Origin: Bacteroidales bacterium UBA3630
GTDB taxonomy: Bacteria; Bacteroidota; Bacteroidia; Bacteroidales; P3
NCBI GenBank assembly: GCA_002373995.1
Contig: DFLB01000069.1
Span: forward strand, 26,623 to 48,913
Length of the DNA: 22,291 nt
Reading direction: 5' to 3'
The translations under genes and the position numbers were made by a program. The notes beneath the pieces were generated by a model. That model was not told the DNA's origin, searched no databases, and worked only from the letters and a program-made list of their open reading frames with translations. This document shows, one piece after another, positions 14,364-21,780 of the stretch; within the stretch, counting starts at the first letter, position 1, and each line of letters opens with the position of its first letter.

Positions 14364-15992
14364 TTATCTCTTGTTGTCGATTTCTTCAATAGCGCGCTGC
14401 ACCACCTTGTCGCTCCGTAGAGCACCCTCGATGCGGCCGTGGTCGTAGTAGTAGCGTACCAGCAGTTCAGCTTTCAGCATCTCGCACACCTCGGTGCGGT
14501 GTTTCTGCAGGTCGCCCTGCTTCTCGGCTTCGAGGGTCTGCTCCATGGCCTTGATCTGCTGCTCTATGGCATCGTCGTATTTCTCCTGTTGGGCCACTTC
14601 GCGCAGCTCCTTGATGACGCGCTCGGTGACGGTGCTGTAGCTGAGCTTCTTGTCGCGCAGGTAGCGGCAGAAGTCGTCGTAGAGCTCGTCAGTGATCTCG
14701 AACTCGCTGGCGGGCGCTATGCTCTTGTGGCTGCGATAGTAGTCGGTGGCGTAGTCGAATACCAGCATCTTCTGCGCCAGCGCGATGCCGATGTTGGACA
14801 TGTACTCCGGCTCCACCTCGATGTCGGGCTCGATGCCGAAGCCGTCATAGACGGTGCGCCCTGAGCGGGTCTTGAAGGCGGTCTTCAGCGAGTCGGGCAC
14901 CTTGACGGCGCGGCCGTTCTCGTCGCGGTGACTGTAGTCGATGGCTTGTATGCAACGGCCTGAGGGGATGTAGTATTTGCTCACCGTCACCTTCATCTGG
15001 CTGTTGTAGGGCATGGGCAGGATGTTCTGCACGAGGCCTTTGCCGTAGCTGCGCTGACCAGCGATGACGGCGCGGTCGAGGTCCTGCAGCGAGCCGCTGA
15101 CAATCTCGCTGGCCGAGGCCGAACCGTTGTCGATGAGCACCGCCAAGGGGATCTCGGTGTCCTCGGGAGCCAAGCGGGTATAGCTCTTGAGGTTCTTGCT
15201 GGCCACCTTGCCTTTGGTCTCTACGACCAGCGTGCCCTTGGGAACCCAGATGTTCACTATATCGACGGCTTCGTTCATCAGGCCGCCGCCGTTGCCGCGC
15301 AGGTCAAGGACGACCCCTCGCATCCCGGGACGCTCTTTCTTCAAACTGACGAACGCCTCGCGCACATGTTTGGCCGCGTCGGTGGTGAACTCGTCGAGCT
15401 TGATGTAGCCGATGTCTTTGCCTGCCCCCACGAAGCCGTAGTACGGCACGTTGGGCAGCTTGATTTCGCGGCGTGTCAGAGTGCGCTCGAACTCTTTGCC
15501 CTCGCGCTCCACGCGCAGCACCACCTCGGTGCCAGCCTGTCCGCGCATGGCACTGCTCACGTCGGCGGTGTTTTTGCCGCGCGTGCTCTGTCCGTCGACA
15601 GCCACGATGCGGTCGCCGGCTTTCAGCCCGGCAGCGTCGGCAGGCAGGCCCTGATAGGGCTCCGAGATATATACCGAGTCGCCGCGCTGCACGATGAGCG
15701 CGCCGATGCCGCCATATTGCCCCAACAACTGCAGCTTCACGTCTTCCATCTGGCTCTCGGGGAAATAGTTGGTGTATGGGTCGAGCGACGACAGCATGGC
15801 ATCGATGGCCATCTTGATGGCCTTGCCCGGGTCTACATCGTCCACGTAGTTCAGGTTGAGCTGCTTGTATACATTGGCAAAAATCTCCAGATTCTTGGCA
15901 ATCTCGAATCCGCGGTCGTCCTGAGCCTTGGCTTGGTACGCCGTGCAGCCCAGCAGCAGCGCCAGGCCTATGGTGAGCATCCTTTTCATCAT
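14364..15992 (-). CDS. S41-family C-terminal processing serine protease with PDZ domain
   Basis: The 542-residue protein has an N-terminal export signal. It reads as a lipobox-like LLGC (13-16) or as a cleavage site after AKA (21-23), so lipid anchoring is possible. A PDZ domain (about 92-170, with the LPADAAGLKAGDRI segment) is followed by the tail-specific protease core. The catalytic Ser is Ser293 in SASASE, Lys is Lys318 in YGKGL, and Gln322 lies four residues on; the 25-residue spacing matches CtpA and CtpB. A helical C-terminal region rich in Glu/Lys (about 450-530) completes it. Its job would be periplasmic cutting of proteins from their C-termini. The ATG at 15992 or the adjacent one at 15989 is the start; both keep the signal. 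The O-antigen ligase-like gene begins 3 bases later. Confidence 0.96.
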   Translation of the reverse strand: MMKRMLTIGLALLLGCTAYQAKAQDDRGFEIAKNLEIFANVYKQLNLNYVDDVDPGKAIKMAIDAMLSSLDPYTNYFPESQMEDVKLQLLGQYGGIGALIVQRGDSVYISEPYQGLPADAAGLKAGDRIVAVDGQSTRGKNTADVSSAMRGQAGTEVVLRVEREGKEFERTLTRREIKLPNVPYYGFVGAGKDIGYIKLDEFTTDAAKHVREAFVSLKKERPGMRGVVLDLRGNGGGLMNEAVDIVNIWVPKGTLVVETKGKVASKNLKSYTRLAPEDTEIPLAVLIDNGSASASEIVSGSLQDLDRAVIAGQRSYGKGLVQNILPMPYNSQMKVTVSKYYIPSGRCIQAIDYSHRDENGRAVKVPDSLKTAFKTRSGRTVYDGFGIEPDIEVEPEYMSNIGIALAQKMLVFDYATDYYRSHKSIAPASEFEITDELYDDFCRYLRDKKLSYSTVTERVIKELREVAQQEKYDDAIEQQIKAMEQTLEAEKQGDLQKHRTEVCEMLKAELLVRYYYDHGRIEGALRSDKVVQRAIEEIDNKR

Positions 15993-16184
15993 TCGGAAAC
16001 AAATTATTCGCCTAATATAACACCGACAGCCGCAAAATATTGTGCTGCCGGTAAAAGAATTCTTCCTCATGATTGACCAAGCAGACGGCAGGAACGACAT
16101 GTACATTGCCTCTGCTTCGCTGGGAGGGGCATCTTACATCGGTTATTTATCCCTGCAGGGGGCTTTATGGACATCCTCTGCCCG

Positions 16185-18443
16185 TCAGATCTCTATCATT
16201 TTCTTCTCGAAGCCGGTGAGGGTCAGCTCGTCGGGACTGACGAACCACAGAATGTCGTTGTGCTGGAAGATAGTGCGTTTGTTAGGGTTGACCAGTCGTT
16301 GCCCTCCGCGTTCGATGGCGATCACCATCACATGGTGCTTGGTTGCCAGGACAGAGGTGCCTATCACGAGGCCGCACAGCGGACCACCGGCTTCGACGTG
16401 GTAGCGGTACATGTGCATCTCGTGGTCCGAATGGTCGTGTACCAGCATGTCGGCTTCCTTGGTGATATCGCTGCGTATGGCGTTGACCTGCTCCTCGGTG
16501 CCGATGACGGTCAGCACGTCGAGCGGCATCAGTATGTCGTCCTTCTGCGGCAGGTCGATGATGGTGTCGCCGCGTTCGATGGTGACGATGTTGGCACCAT
16601 ACTGCTCCCGGATGTTGTTTTGGGCCAGTGTCTTGCCGGCCAGCGGCGAGGCGGCCGTCATGCGGAGGCGTTCCATGCTGAACTCGTTTTCCATGCCCGC
16701 AGGGATGCGGAAGGAGTTCTGGGCCTGTCGCGAGTTGAGGTTCTTGGTGAAACGTTCCTCTATCTGGCTGTAGAAGCCGTCGGCCCGTCGTGTGAAGAGC
16801 ACCACGGCCACCACGATGACTGCTATCACCAGCAGGAAGCCCACGGCGATGTTCACATAGCCGGCTGTCGCCACACCGACGAAGAATAGTGCCACAAAGT
16901 AGCGCAGCAGCAACACCGGTATGACCACCGCGTGCGAGAAGCGGTAGGTGTCGAACATCTCCTTTATCGATTTGCGGTTCACCCCTTTGACGGCTACGGC
17001 CCACAGGAAGGGCGACATGAGGGCTATCGTCCCTGTCAGGCCGATGATGCGGCTCCAGATCTGCGGTATCTTCAGGTCGGCGAAAAGGCTGTCGAGGAAG
17101 GGTCGCAGCAGGCTGATGGAGAGCAGCGAGATGGCGGCCAGGATGACGCCGTAGAGCACCACGTTGCCCAGGTGTTTGCGCAGGAAGGTGCCGATGGGGG
17201 CCCGGCTGCTTTCGTCGCCGCTGCTGTGCTCGGCATATTGCTCCAGCCTCGCTTTGGCTTTCTCCGGAAGGCGCGGCTCCAGCCAGTTGTAGAACGGCGT
17301 GGCGCCTTTGATCATGTAGGGGGTGACGAAGGTGGTCAGTATCGATACCGAGACGATGATGGCGTAGAGGTCGGGGTCGATGACGTGGAAGCTGTTGCCC
17401 AGGCCGGCGATGATGAATGAGAACTCACCAATCTGGCAGAAGCAAAATCCGCTCTGCACGGCGGTCTTCAGCGGCTTGCCGCTGAGCAGCACACCCGCCG
17501 TGGCAGCGGTGGTCTTGAAGAGGATGATGCTCAGCGCAATGACAAGAATGGCCAGCCATTTCTGCCCCAGCACGGCGGGCTGGATGAGCATGCCCACCGA
17601 CACGAAGAACACCGCGCTGAAGAGGTTTTTCAGTGGTGTGATGAGCCGGTGGATGACATCGGCCTCGATGGTCTCGGCAAGGATGGCGCCCATGACGAAG
17701 GCTCCCAGGGCCGTCGAGAAGCCCACATGGGCCGCGAAGACCACCATGCCGAAGCACAGCCCCACGGCCACCAGCAGCAACGTCTCCTCAGTCATATATT
17801 TGCGCATCCATCGCAGGAAGGTGGGTATGAGGTAGATGCCGAAGACGAACCACACAATCAGGAAGAACACCAGCTTCACCATGCTCATCGCCAACGCGCC
17901 GCCGTTGAAGGTCTTGCTCACCGAGACGGTGCTCAGCACCACCAGCAGCAGCACTGCCACAATGTCTTCCACCACGAGCACCCCCGTCACCGTCGAGGTG
18001 AACTTCTGCTGCTTGAGCTTCAGGTCGTCGAAGCTCTTGATGATGATGGCCGTCGACGAGATGCTCAGCATGCAGCCCAGGAAGATGCAGCTCATGTCGC
18101 TGAAGCCCAGCAGGTGCCCCACCGTGTTGCCCACCAGGAACATGATGGCCAGCTCGGTCAGGGCGGTGACGGCTCCCGTGGCGCCGACCTTCTTCAGCTT
18201 CTTCAGGCTGAACTCGAGGCCCAGGGCGAACATCAGGAACACGATGCCGATGTCGCTCCACACGTGCACGTTCTGCGTGTCGGTCACGGCGGGGAACCAC
18301 GGAAAATAAGGGCCGATGAAGAATCCGGCCAGGATGTAGCCCAGCACCAGCGGTTGCTTGAGCCACTTGAAAACCACGGTGATTACACCGGCAGTGATCA
18401 GTATCACCGCCAGGTCCATGAATAGTGCGGGCAGGCTTTCCAT
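16185..18443 (-). CDS. CPA2-family cation/proton antiporter with two C-terminal RCK_C domains
   Basis: The 752-residue protein begins with a 12-span exchanger domain (about 1-390) of the KefB/KefC and NapA-like type. It includes VVED (conserved acidic pair), the PLVLGYILAGFFIGP opening and the SISSTAIIIKS helix. Extra spans (about 420-560) follow. Then come two RCK_C/TrkA_C-like modules (about 590-665 and 675-750) without the NAD-binding RCK_N domain, since no GxGxxG is visible. This design is common in Bacteroidetes antiporters. It would move Na+ or K+ against H+ and be gated by a small ligand bound to the RCK_C modules; the ion is unknown. It lies 15 bases after the lipid kinase gene and is probably cotranscribed. 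Confidence 0.93.
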   Translation of the reverse strand: MESLPALFMDLAVILITAGVITVVFKWLKQPLVLGYILAGFFIGPYFPWFPAVTDTQNVHVWSDIGIVFLMFALGLEFSLKKLKKVGATGAVTALTELAIMFLVGNTVGHLLGFSDMSCIFLGCMLSISSTAIIIKSFDDLKLKQQKFTSTVTGVLVVEDIVAVLLLVVLSTVSVSKTFNGGALAMSMVKLVFFLIVWFVFGIYLIPTFLRWMRKYMTEETLLLVAVGLCFGMVVFAAHVGFSTALGAFVMGAILAETIEADVIHRLITPLKNLFSAVFFVSVGMLIQPAVLGQKWLAILVIALSIILFKTTAATAGVLLSGKPLKTAVQSGFCFCQIGEFSFIIAGLGNSFHVIDPDLYAIIVSVSILTTFVTPYMIKGATPFYNWLEPRLPEKAKARLEQYAEHSSGDESSRAPIGTFLRKHLGNVVLYGVILAAISLLSISLLRPFLDSLFADLKIPQIWSRIIGLTGTIALMSPFLWAVAVKGVNRKSIKEMFDTYRFSHAVVIPVLLLRYFVALFFVGVATAGYVNIAVGFLLVIAVIVVAVVLFTRRADGFYSQIEERFTKNLNSRQAQNSFRIPAGMENEFSMERLRMTAASPLAGKTLAQNNIREQYGANIVTIERGDTIIDLPQKDDILMPLDVLTVIGTEEQVNAIRSDITKEADMLVHDHSDHEMHMYRYHVEAGGPLCGLVIGTSVLATKHHVMVIAIERGGQRLVNPNKRTIFQHNDILWFVSPDELTLTGFEKKMIEI

Positions 18444-18458
18444 ATCTCTTTTTTCTGT

Positions 18459-19361
18459 CTATTTGAGCTTGGTGGGTACTATGAAGTTCAGCGCCGAGTG
18501 GAGGCACTCGATGTCGAAGCGCGACCCTTGCAGCAGCTCGCCGTCGGTGGCGATGTAGAAGGGGCGGTCGCTTTCGAGGGTCACGCGTTGTCCGCGGCGG
18601 TAGCTGAGGATGTCCCTCAGCCGTGGGTCGTCGAGGTGTGTGCCGCGCTCGTAGGAGCCTATCACCTTGGCAAAGCGCGCCAGCGACATGGGCCTGATGG
18701 CCATCACCTCGAGCCACCCGTCGTCGGGCAGCGCCCGCGGAGCGCAACGGTAGCCGCCGCCGGCATACATGCCGTTGGCCACGCCTGCCAGCAGCAGGTC
18801 GCCCTCGTGCCACGCCGCGCCGTCCACGCTGATGTAGCACGGGTTCTTGCGGCTTGTGGCTATGCTCTTGACGATGCCGGTCGTGTAGGCCATGTGGCCG
18901 CCGATGATGGGTTTGCGGCGCACGTCGGCCATCGTGCGGCACACCTCGGCTTCGAAGCCGAAGTTCAGCGTGTTGACGCAGCACCGCTCGCCGAGGCGCA
19001 TCACGTCGATGCTCCGCGTCGGTGCGCCGACCTGGGCGCCCAGGTCGGTGAAATCGGTGCTGTCGAAGCAGCGCACAAAGTCGTTGCCGCTGCCGCATGG
19101 GTAGCAGCCCACCGCCGCCGTCGGCGTGCCCACGGCACCGGTGACGACCTCGTTGAGCGTCCCGTCGCCGCCGCAGGCGTAGAAGCGCAGCTCCTCGCCG
19201 CCGCTCGTCTGGCAGCGCTCCCGCACGTAGCGCGTGGCGTCGCGCGGGGCTTGCGTAACGTAAAGTTCTGTCTCTGTGTCTATATTGTGTAGCTTCTCGG
19301 CTATCTCTCTGCTGCTGTCCTCGCCACCGGCGGCGGGGTTGACAATGAATATATGCTTCAT
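18459..19361 (-). CDS. diacylglycerol kinase-family lipid kinase
   Basis: The 300-residue protein has the DAGK catalytic fold. The NPAAGG opening (8-13), GGDGT (64-68) and PCGSGNDF (88-95) are the phosphate and nucleotide motifs of the DgkB/YegS group. No membrane span is present. It would phosphorylate diacylglycerol or a related lipid at the membrane surface, recycling lipid or supplying phosphatidic acid. The start is ATG at 19361, with a GGAGG 3 bases before it, which is unusually close. A small hairpin (CCATTC/GAATGG, 19369-19388) lies in the leader. It seems to be the first gene of a unit with the CPA2 antiporter. Confidence 0.92.
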   Translation of the reverse strand: MKHIFIVNPAAGGEDSSREIAEKLHNIDTETELYVTQAPRDATRYVRERCQTSGGEELRFYACGGDGTLNEVVTGAVGTPTAAVGCYPCGSGNDFVRCFDSTDFTDLGAQVGAPTRSIDVMRLGERCCVNTLNFGFEAEVCRTMADVRRKPIIGGHMAYTTGIVKSIATSRKNPCYISVDGAAWHEGDLLLAGVANGMYAGGGYRCAPRALPDDGWLEVMAIRPMSLARFAKVIGSYERGTHLDDPRLRDILSYRRGQRVTLESDRPFYIATDGELLQGSRFDIECLHSALNFIVPTKLK

Positions 19362-19486
19362 CGGCCTCCCATTCTTCTTATAGAATGGACTAACGAACGA
19401 CGTGTGCTTTTATTGTGTCGTCCACGTATTTTTTGCCGCTATCCCGCAGCGTTATTTTCATCTTGCTGATACCCAGCGTTTCGTAT
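19362..19486. other. leader region of lipid kinase gene
   Basis: This 125-base stretch has no gene. It holds the small inverted repeat CCATTC/GAATGG (19369-19374 and 19383-19388) and a TTTTATTGTGT (19408-19418) resembling one near the first 11-bp array. I found no convincing -33/-7 pair on the minus strand. The promoter of the lipid kinase gene must lie here or further upstream in the array. Confidence 0.4.
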
Positions 19487-19541
19487 GCTCTTGGTCCGGG
19501 GATGGTCCGAGGATGGTCCGAGGGTGGTCCGGGGATGGTCC
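19487..19541. repeat. array of five 11-bp repeats, inverted copy of the 12793-12858 family
   Basis: GGTCC occurs at 19493, 19504, 19515, 19526 and 19537, an exact 11-base period. On the minus strand the units read GGACCATCCCC, GGACCACCCTC, GGACCATCCTC, GGACCATCCCC and GGACCAAGAGC. The final unit is identical to the last unit of the other array. After the array, GGTCCG at the right end can pair with CGGACC at 19551-19556 across about 9 bases. The array lies between the thioesterase gene and the lipid kinase gene. Confidence 0.9.
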
Positions 19542-19640
19542 GGCCGCGGGCGGACCAGTGGCGGATGTGCGCCGGTGTGCGGGCGACGGTCTAAGTGCGG
19601 TTTCGCGCCGGGTTGAGCTGAGGTGTTGCTTATGCCTGTT

Positions 19641-20429
19641 TTACGGCAGGCGGGTGAGCACTTCGGCGATGTCGGGGGTGGGGGAGGCCGGCACCCATCG
19701 GGTGAGCACTTCGCACACGGGCGTGCCTGCGGCGTCGGCGAGGGTGTGGAGGTAGCTGCCGGTGTCGCCGTCGGCCTGGCTGACGGTGCAGCGGAGGGTG
19801 TCGCCGAGGTGCGACTCGCGCAGCCAGTGCACACTCATCCGGGCCAGGCGCTGCCCGCGCAGTCCCTCGTCGGGCAGCGTCAGCAGGGCTATGTCGACAT
19901 ATCCGCGGTTGCCCATGTGCCCGTTGAAGTCGAGGTCGAGGCGCGTCACGCGGTGCTCCATCTGCGCCAGCGGGGTCGCCGGCTTCGGGAAGCGCTGCTT
20001 CTTGTGGCTCGGGGTCATCATCTCCGGCACTACGGCAAAGCGTCCCTGCAGGAAGTCGGTGGCTTCCAGCCGGTGGGTCTCGGTGCTCAGGATGTTCATC
20101 TGGAAGGCCCCCGATGCCACCTGGCGCCCGCCGGACAGCAGGATGCGGAAGTCGGCATAGATGCGGAGCGAGGTCAGCTCGCTGACCCACAGCTCCACCA
20201 CGATTTCTTCCGACCAGAAGGCTGTGGCGGGCTGTATGTCGGCGGTGTATTCGGTGATGACCCACATGCGGCGGTCTTTGATCACGTCGAATGCCGCCAC
20301 ATGGCATAGCGTCATCATGCGGGCGAAGCAGTCCTGGGCGTACATCAGCATCGCGGTGGGGGTCAGGGTGTAGTCGGCCGCCATGTCCGATGCTGTAATG
20401 GTGTAGGCGTGTCTGTATCTGTCAATCAT
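19641..20429 (-). CDS. acyl-ACP thioesterase (Fat-type, double hotdog)
   Basis: The 262-residue protein has two hotdog domains (about 1-125 and 150-258), as in bacterial and plant acyl-ACP thioesterases. The first has the long helix region (TPTAMLMYAQDCFARMMT) and the MWVITEY strand. The second has DLDFNGHMGNRGYVD (165-179), where Asp167, Asn169 and His171 match the catalytic Dx(N)xH pattern of the family. It would release free fatty acids from acyl carrier protein in the cytoplasm. No other fatty acid synthesis gene is close. It follows the methyltransferase gene by 19 bases, so it is probably the last gene of that unit. Confidence 0.93.
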   Translation of the reverse strand: MIDRYRHAYTITASDMAADYTLTPTAMLMYAQDCFARMMTLCHVAAFDVIKDRRMWVITEYTADIQPATAFWSEEIVVELWVSELTSLRIYADFRILLSGGRQVASGAFQMNILSTETHRLEATDFLQGRFAVVPEMMTPSHKKQRFPKPATPLAQMEHRVTRLDLDFNGHMGNRGYVDIALLTLPDEGLRGQRLARMSVHWLRESHLGDTLRCTVSQADGDTGSYLHTLADAAGTPVCEVLTRWVPASPTPDIAEVLTRLP

Positions 20430-20448
20430 TATGTTGTTGGTTTTTGTT

Positions 20449-20895
20449 TTATCTTGTTTGCCGCCCGGGGTGCTCGGACTCTATCAGGCGGCGTTTCACA
20501 TCGGTTCCGTAGGCGTACCCGCCGAGGCTGTGGGCGGCCACCACGCGGTGGCAGGGGATGATGATGGCGATGGGGTTGCGGCCCACGGCCTGCCCCACGG
20601 CCTGCGCCGAGCGGCATCCCACGCGGCGCGCCAGCTCGCCGTAGGTGACGGTCGTGCCGTAGGGTATCCGCAGCAGCTCCTGCCACACGCGTTGCGCGAA
20701 CGCTGTGCCCTGCGGCGCCAGCGGCGGCAGGAAGCCGGGGTTGCAGCCGCTGAAGTACAGGTCGAGCCAGTGGAGGACCTCGGCCGGCAGGGGCCGACAA
20801 TCCCGGCCTGGCGAGCCGCCGTCCAGCCGCAGCGCCGTCAGCACCGGGCCGTCGAAGCTGAGCTCCAAGGGGCCTATGGGCGAGAGGTAGGTCAT
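20449..20895 (-). CDS. methylated-DNA--protein-cysteine methyltransferase (Ogt/MGMT type)
   Basis: The 148-residue protein covers the short N-terminal part and the full DNA-binding domain. The suicide cysteine is in IPCHRVV (Cys115). It is preceded by IPYGTTVTYGELARRVG and AVGQAVGRNPIAI, all conserved in the family. It would remove methyl groups from O6-methylguanine or O4-methylthymine in DNA by transfer to itself. The N-terminal domain is small, as in many Bacteroidetes forms. The ATG at 20895 overlaps the TGA of the flavoprotein gene (ATGA), which supports this start and coupled translation. Confidence 0.95.
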   Translation of the reverse strand: MTYLSPIGPLELSFDGPVLTALRLDGGSPGRDCRPLPAEVLHWLDLYFSGCNPGFLPPLAPQGTAFAQRVWQELLRIPYGTTVTYGELARRVGCRSAQAVGQAVGRNPIAIIIPCHRVVAAHSLGGYAYGTDVKRRLIESEHPGRQTR

Positions 20896-21554
20896 CGGAG
20901 CCCTTTGGCCTTCGCCGCCAGACGCTGTCCGAGGTCGTAGGCGGCCTGCAGGTCGCGCTGGAACTGGGTGCGGTGCATCTCGGCCTTGTGGTCGGCGGGG
21001 AGCATGTCGGCGTCGTAGCGGCTGTAGTCGTTGAACTGCAGCGTGTCGAAGCTGTAGAGGATCTCCGTCGGGCCAAACATGCCCAGCTGGTGCGCGTTGG
21101 TGTCCATCAGCGTGTCGTAGGCGTTGGCGCGATACACTTCGGCGTTGGGGCAGTTCATGGTGAAGATGGTGGCCGAGCACTTGGGGCGGCCCGTGACGGG
21201 ATGGCTGAAGTCGGCGTAGTTCACCGCCGGAAAGACAAGGCGTTCCATGAAGGCACGCAGGCCCGCCGTGGGGTAGCCGCAGTAGATGGGCGAGCCGCAC
21301 ACCAGCACGTCGGCCTCGACAGCGCGCTCCATCACGGGCCGCAGGTCGTCGGGGAAAGAACAGACACCCTTCCGTCCGCCCTTCACCTTGCAGGCGAAGC
21401 AGCTCATACAACCCTTATAGTTCAGCGCGCGGTCGTAGAGGTTCACCATCTCGCACTCGGCGCCGCTGTCGCGGGCACCCTGCATGGCGCGCTCCAGCAG
21501 CTGAGCCGTATTCCAGTTCTTACGGGGACTCCCGTTTATAAACATCGCTTTCAT
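20892..21554 (-). CDS. flavodoxin-like NAD(P)H-dependent FMN reductase / iron-sulfur flavoprotein-like
   Basis: The 220-residue protein has the flavodoxin fold: FINGSPRKNWNTAQLL (5-20) is the FMN phosphate loop and SPIYCGYPTAGLRAFMERL the second FMN segment. Four cysteines, Cys49, Cys52, Cys55 and Cys65, follow the first core strand. This is the pattern of Isf-type iron-sulfur flavoproteins with a longer last gap (CX2CX2CX9C). It would pass electrons from NAD(P)H to small acceptors in the cytoplasm. A cluster could be bound, but the spacing is not that of the best known Isf. The start is ATG at 21554. It heads a unit with the DNA repair methyltransferase and the thioesterase. Confidence 0.88.
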   Translation of the reverse strand: MKAMFINGSPRKNWNTAQLLERAMQGARDSGAECEMVNLYDRALNYKGCMSCFACKVKGGRKGVCSFPDDLRPVMERAVEADVLVCGSPIYCGYPTAGLRAFMERLVFPAVNYADFSHPVTGRPKCSATIFTMNCPNAEVYRANAYDTLMDTNAHQLGMFGPTEILYSFDTLQFNDYSRYDADMLPADHKAEMHRTQFQRDLQAAYDLGQRLAAKAKGLR

Positions 21555-21643
21555 TGTCGTGTGGTTTTACCCTCATAACGCAAAAACGCGTCGGTTATTG
21601 TCCGATGAACTTCCAGTGGCTTTGACCCCTTTTTGGGGGGGTG

Positions 21644-21651
21644 CAAGAGTA
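21644..21651 (-). promoter_or_regulatory. possible -7 box for the flavoprotein unit
   Basis: TACTCTTG on the minus strand is one base from TAnnTTTG. A T-rich TTTT lies 21 bases upstream, a weak -33. It is about 90 bases before the ATG at 21554. It overlaps the divergent promoter of the DUF5692-type gene, so the two promoters may compete. Confidence 0.35.
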
Positions 21652-21658
21652 GACTTTT

Positions 21659-21689
21659 TTTGCCAATCAGCGAAAAATGATTACTTTTG
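21659..21689 (+). promoter_or_regulatory. Bacteroidetes-type promoter of the DUF5692-family gene
   Basis: TTTG (21659-21662) and TACTTTTG (21682-21689) are separated by 19 bases and match the Bacteroidetes sigma consensus exactly. Transcription should begin near 21696, leaving a leader of about 85 bases. The leader holds a 5-bp stem (TCGGC/GCCGA) around 21703-21720 and an A-rich stretch before the ATG. Confidence 0.75.
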
Positions 21690-21780
21690 CACTCACAAAC
21701 CATCGGCATCGAAACGCCGACGGAAAAGAAAGACAACAATATACAAACAATTTAACATCTAACAAAAAACAATAAAAGCT

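Noticed and set aside
15993..16184. Possible promoter or small RNA before the S41 protease gene
   Set aside because: Only an imperfect -7-like TATTTTG and no good -33 element was found. A CCCTGCAGGG palindrome near 16150 lacks a U tract, so no feature was called.
17788..19098. Long minus-strand open frame across the antiporter and lipid kinase genes
   Set aside because: It overlaps two well supported genes in another frame. Its product is Arg/His/Pro-rich low-complexity sequence.
19402..19755. Plus-strand frame through the second 11-bp array
   Set aside because: It is caused by the repeat and runs antisense into the thioesterase gene, with no family resemblance.
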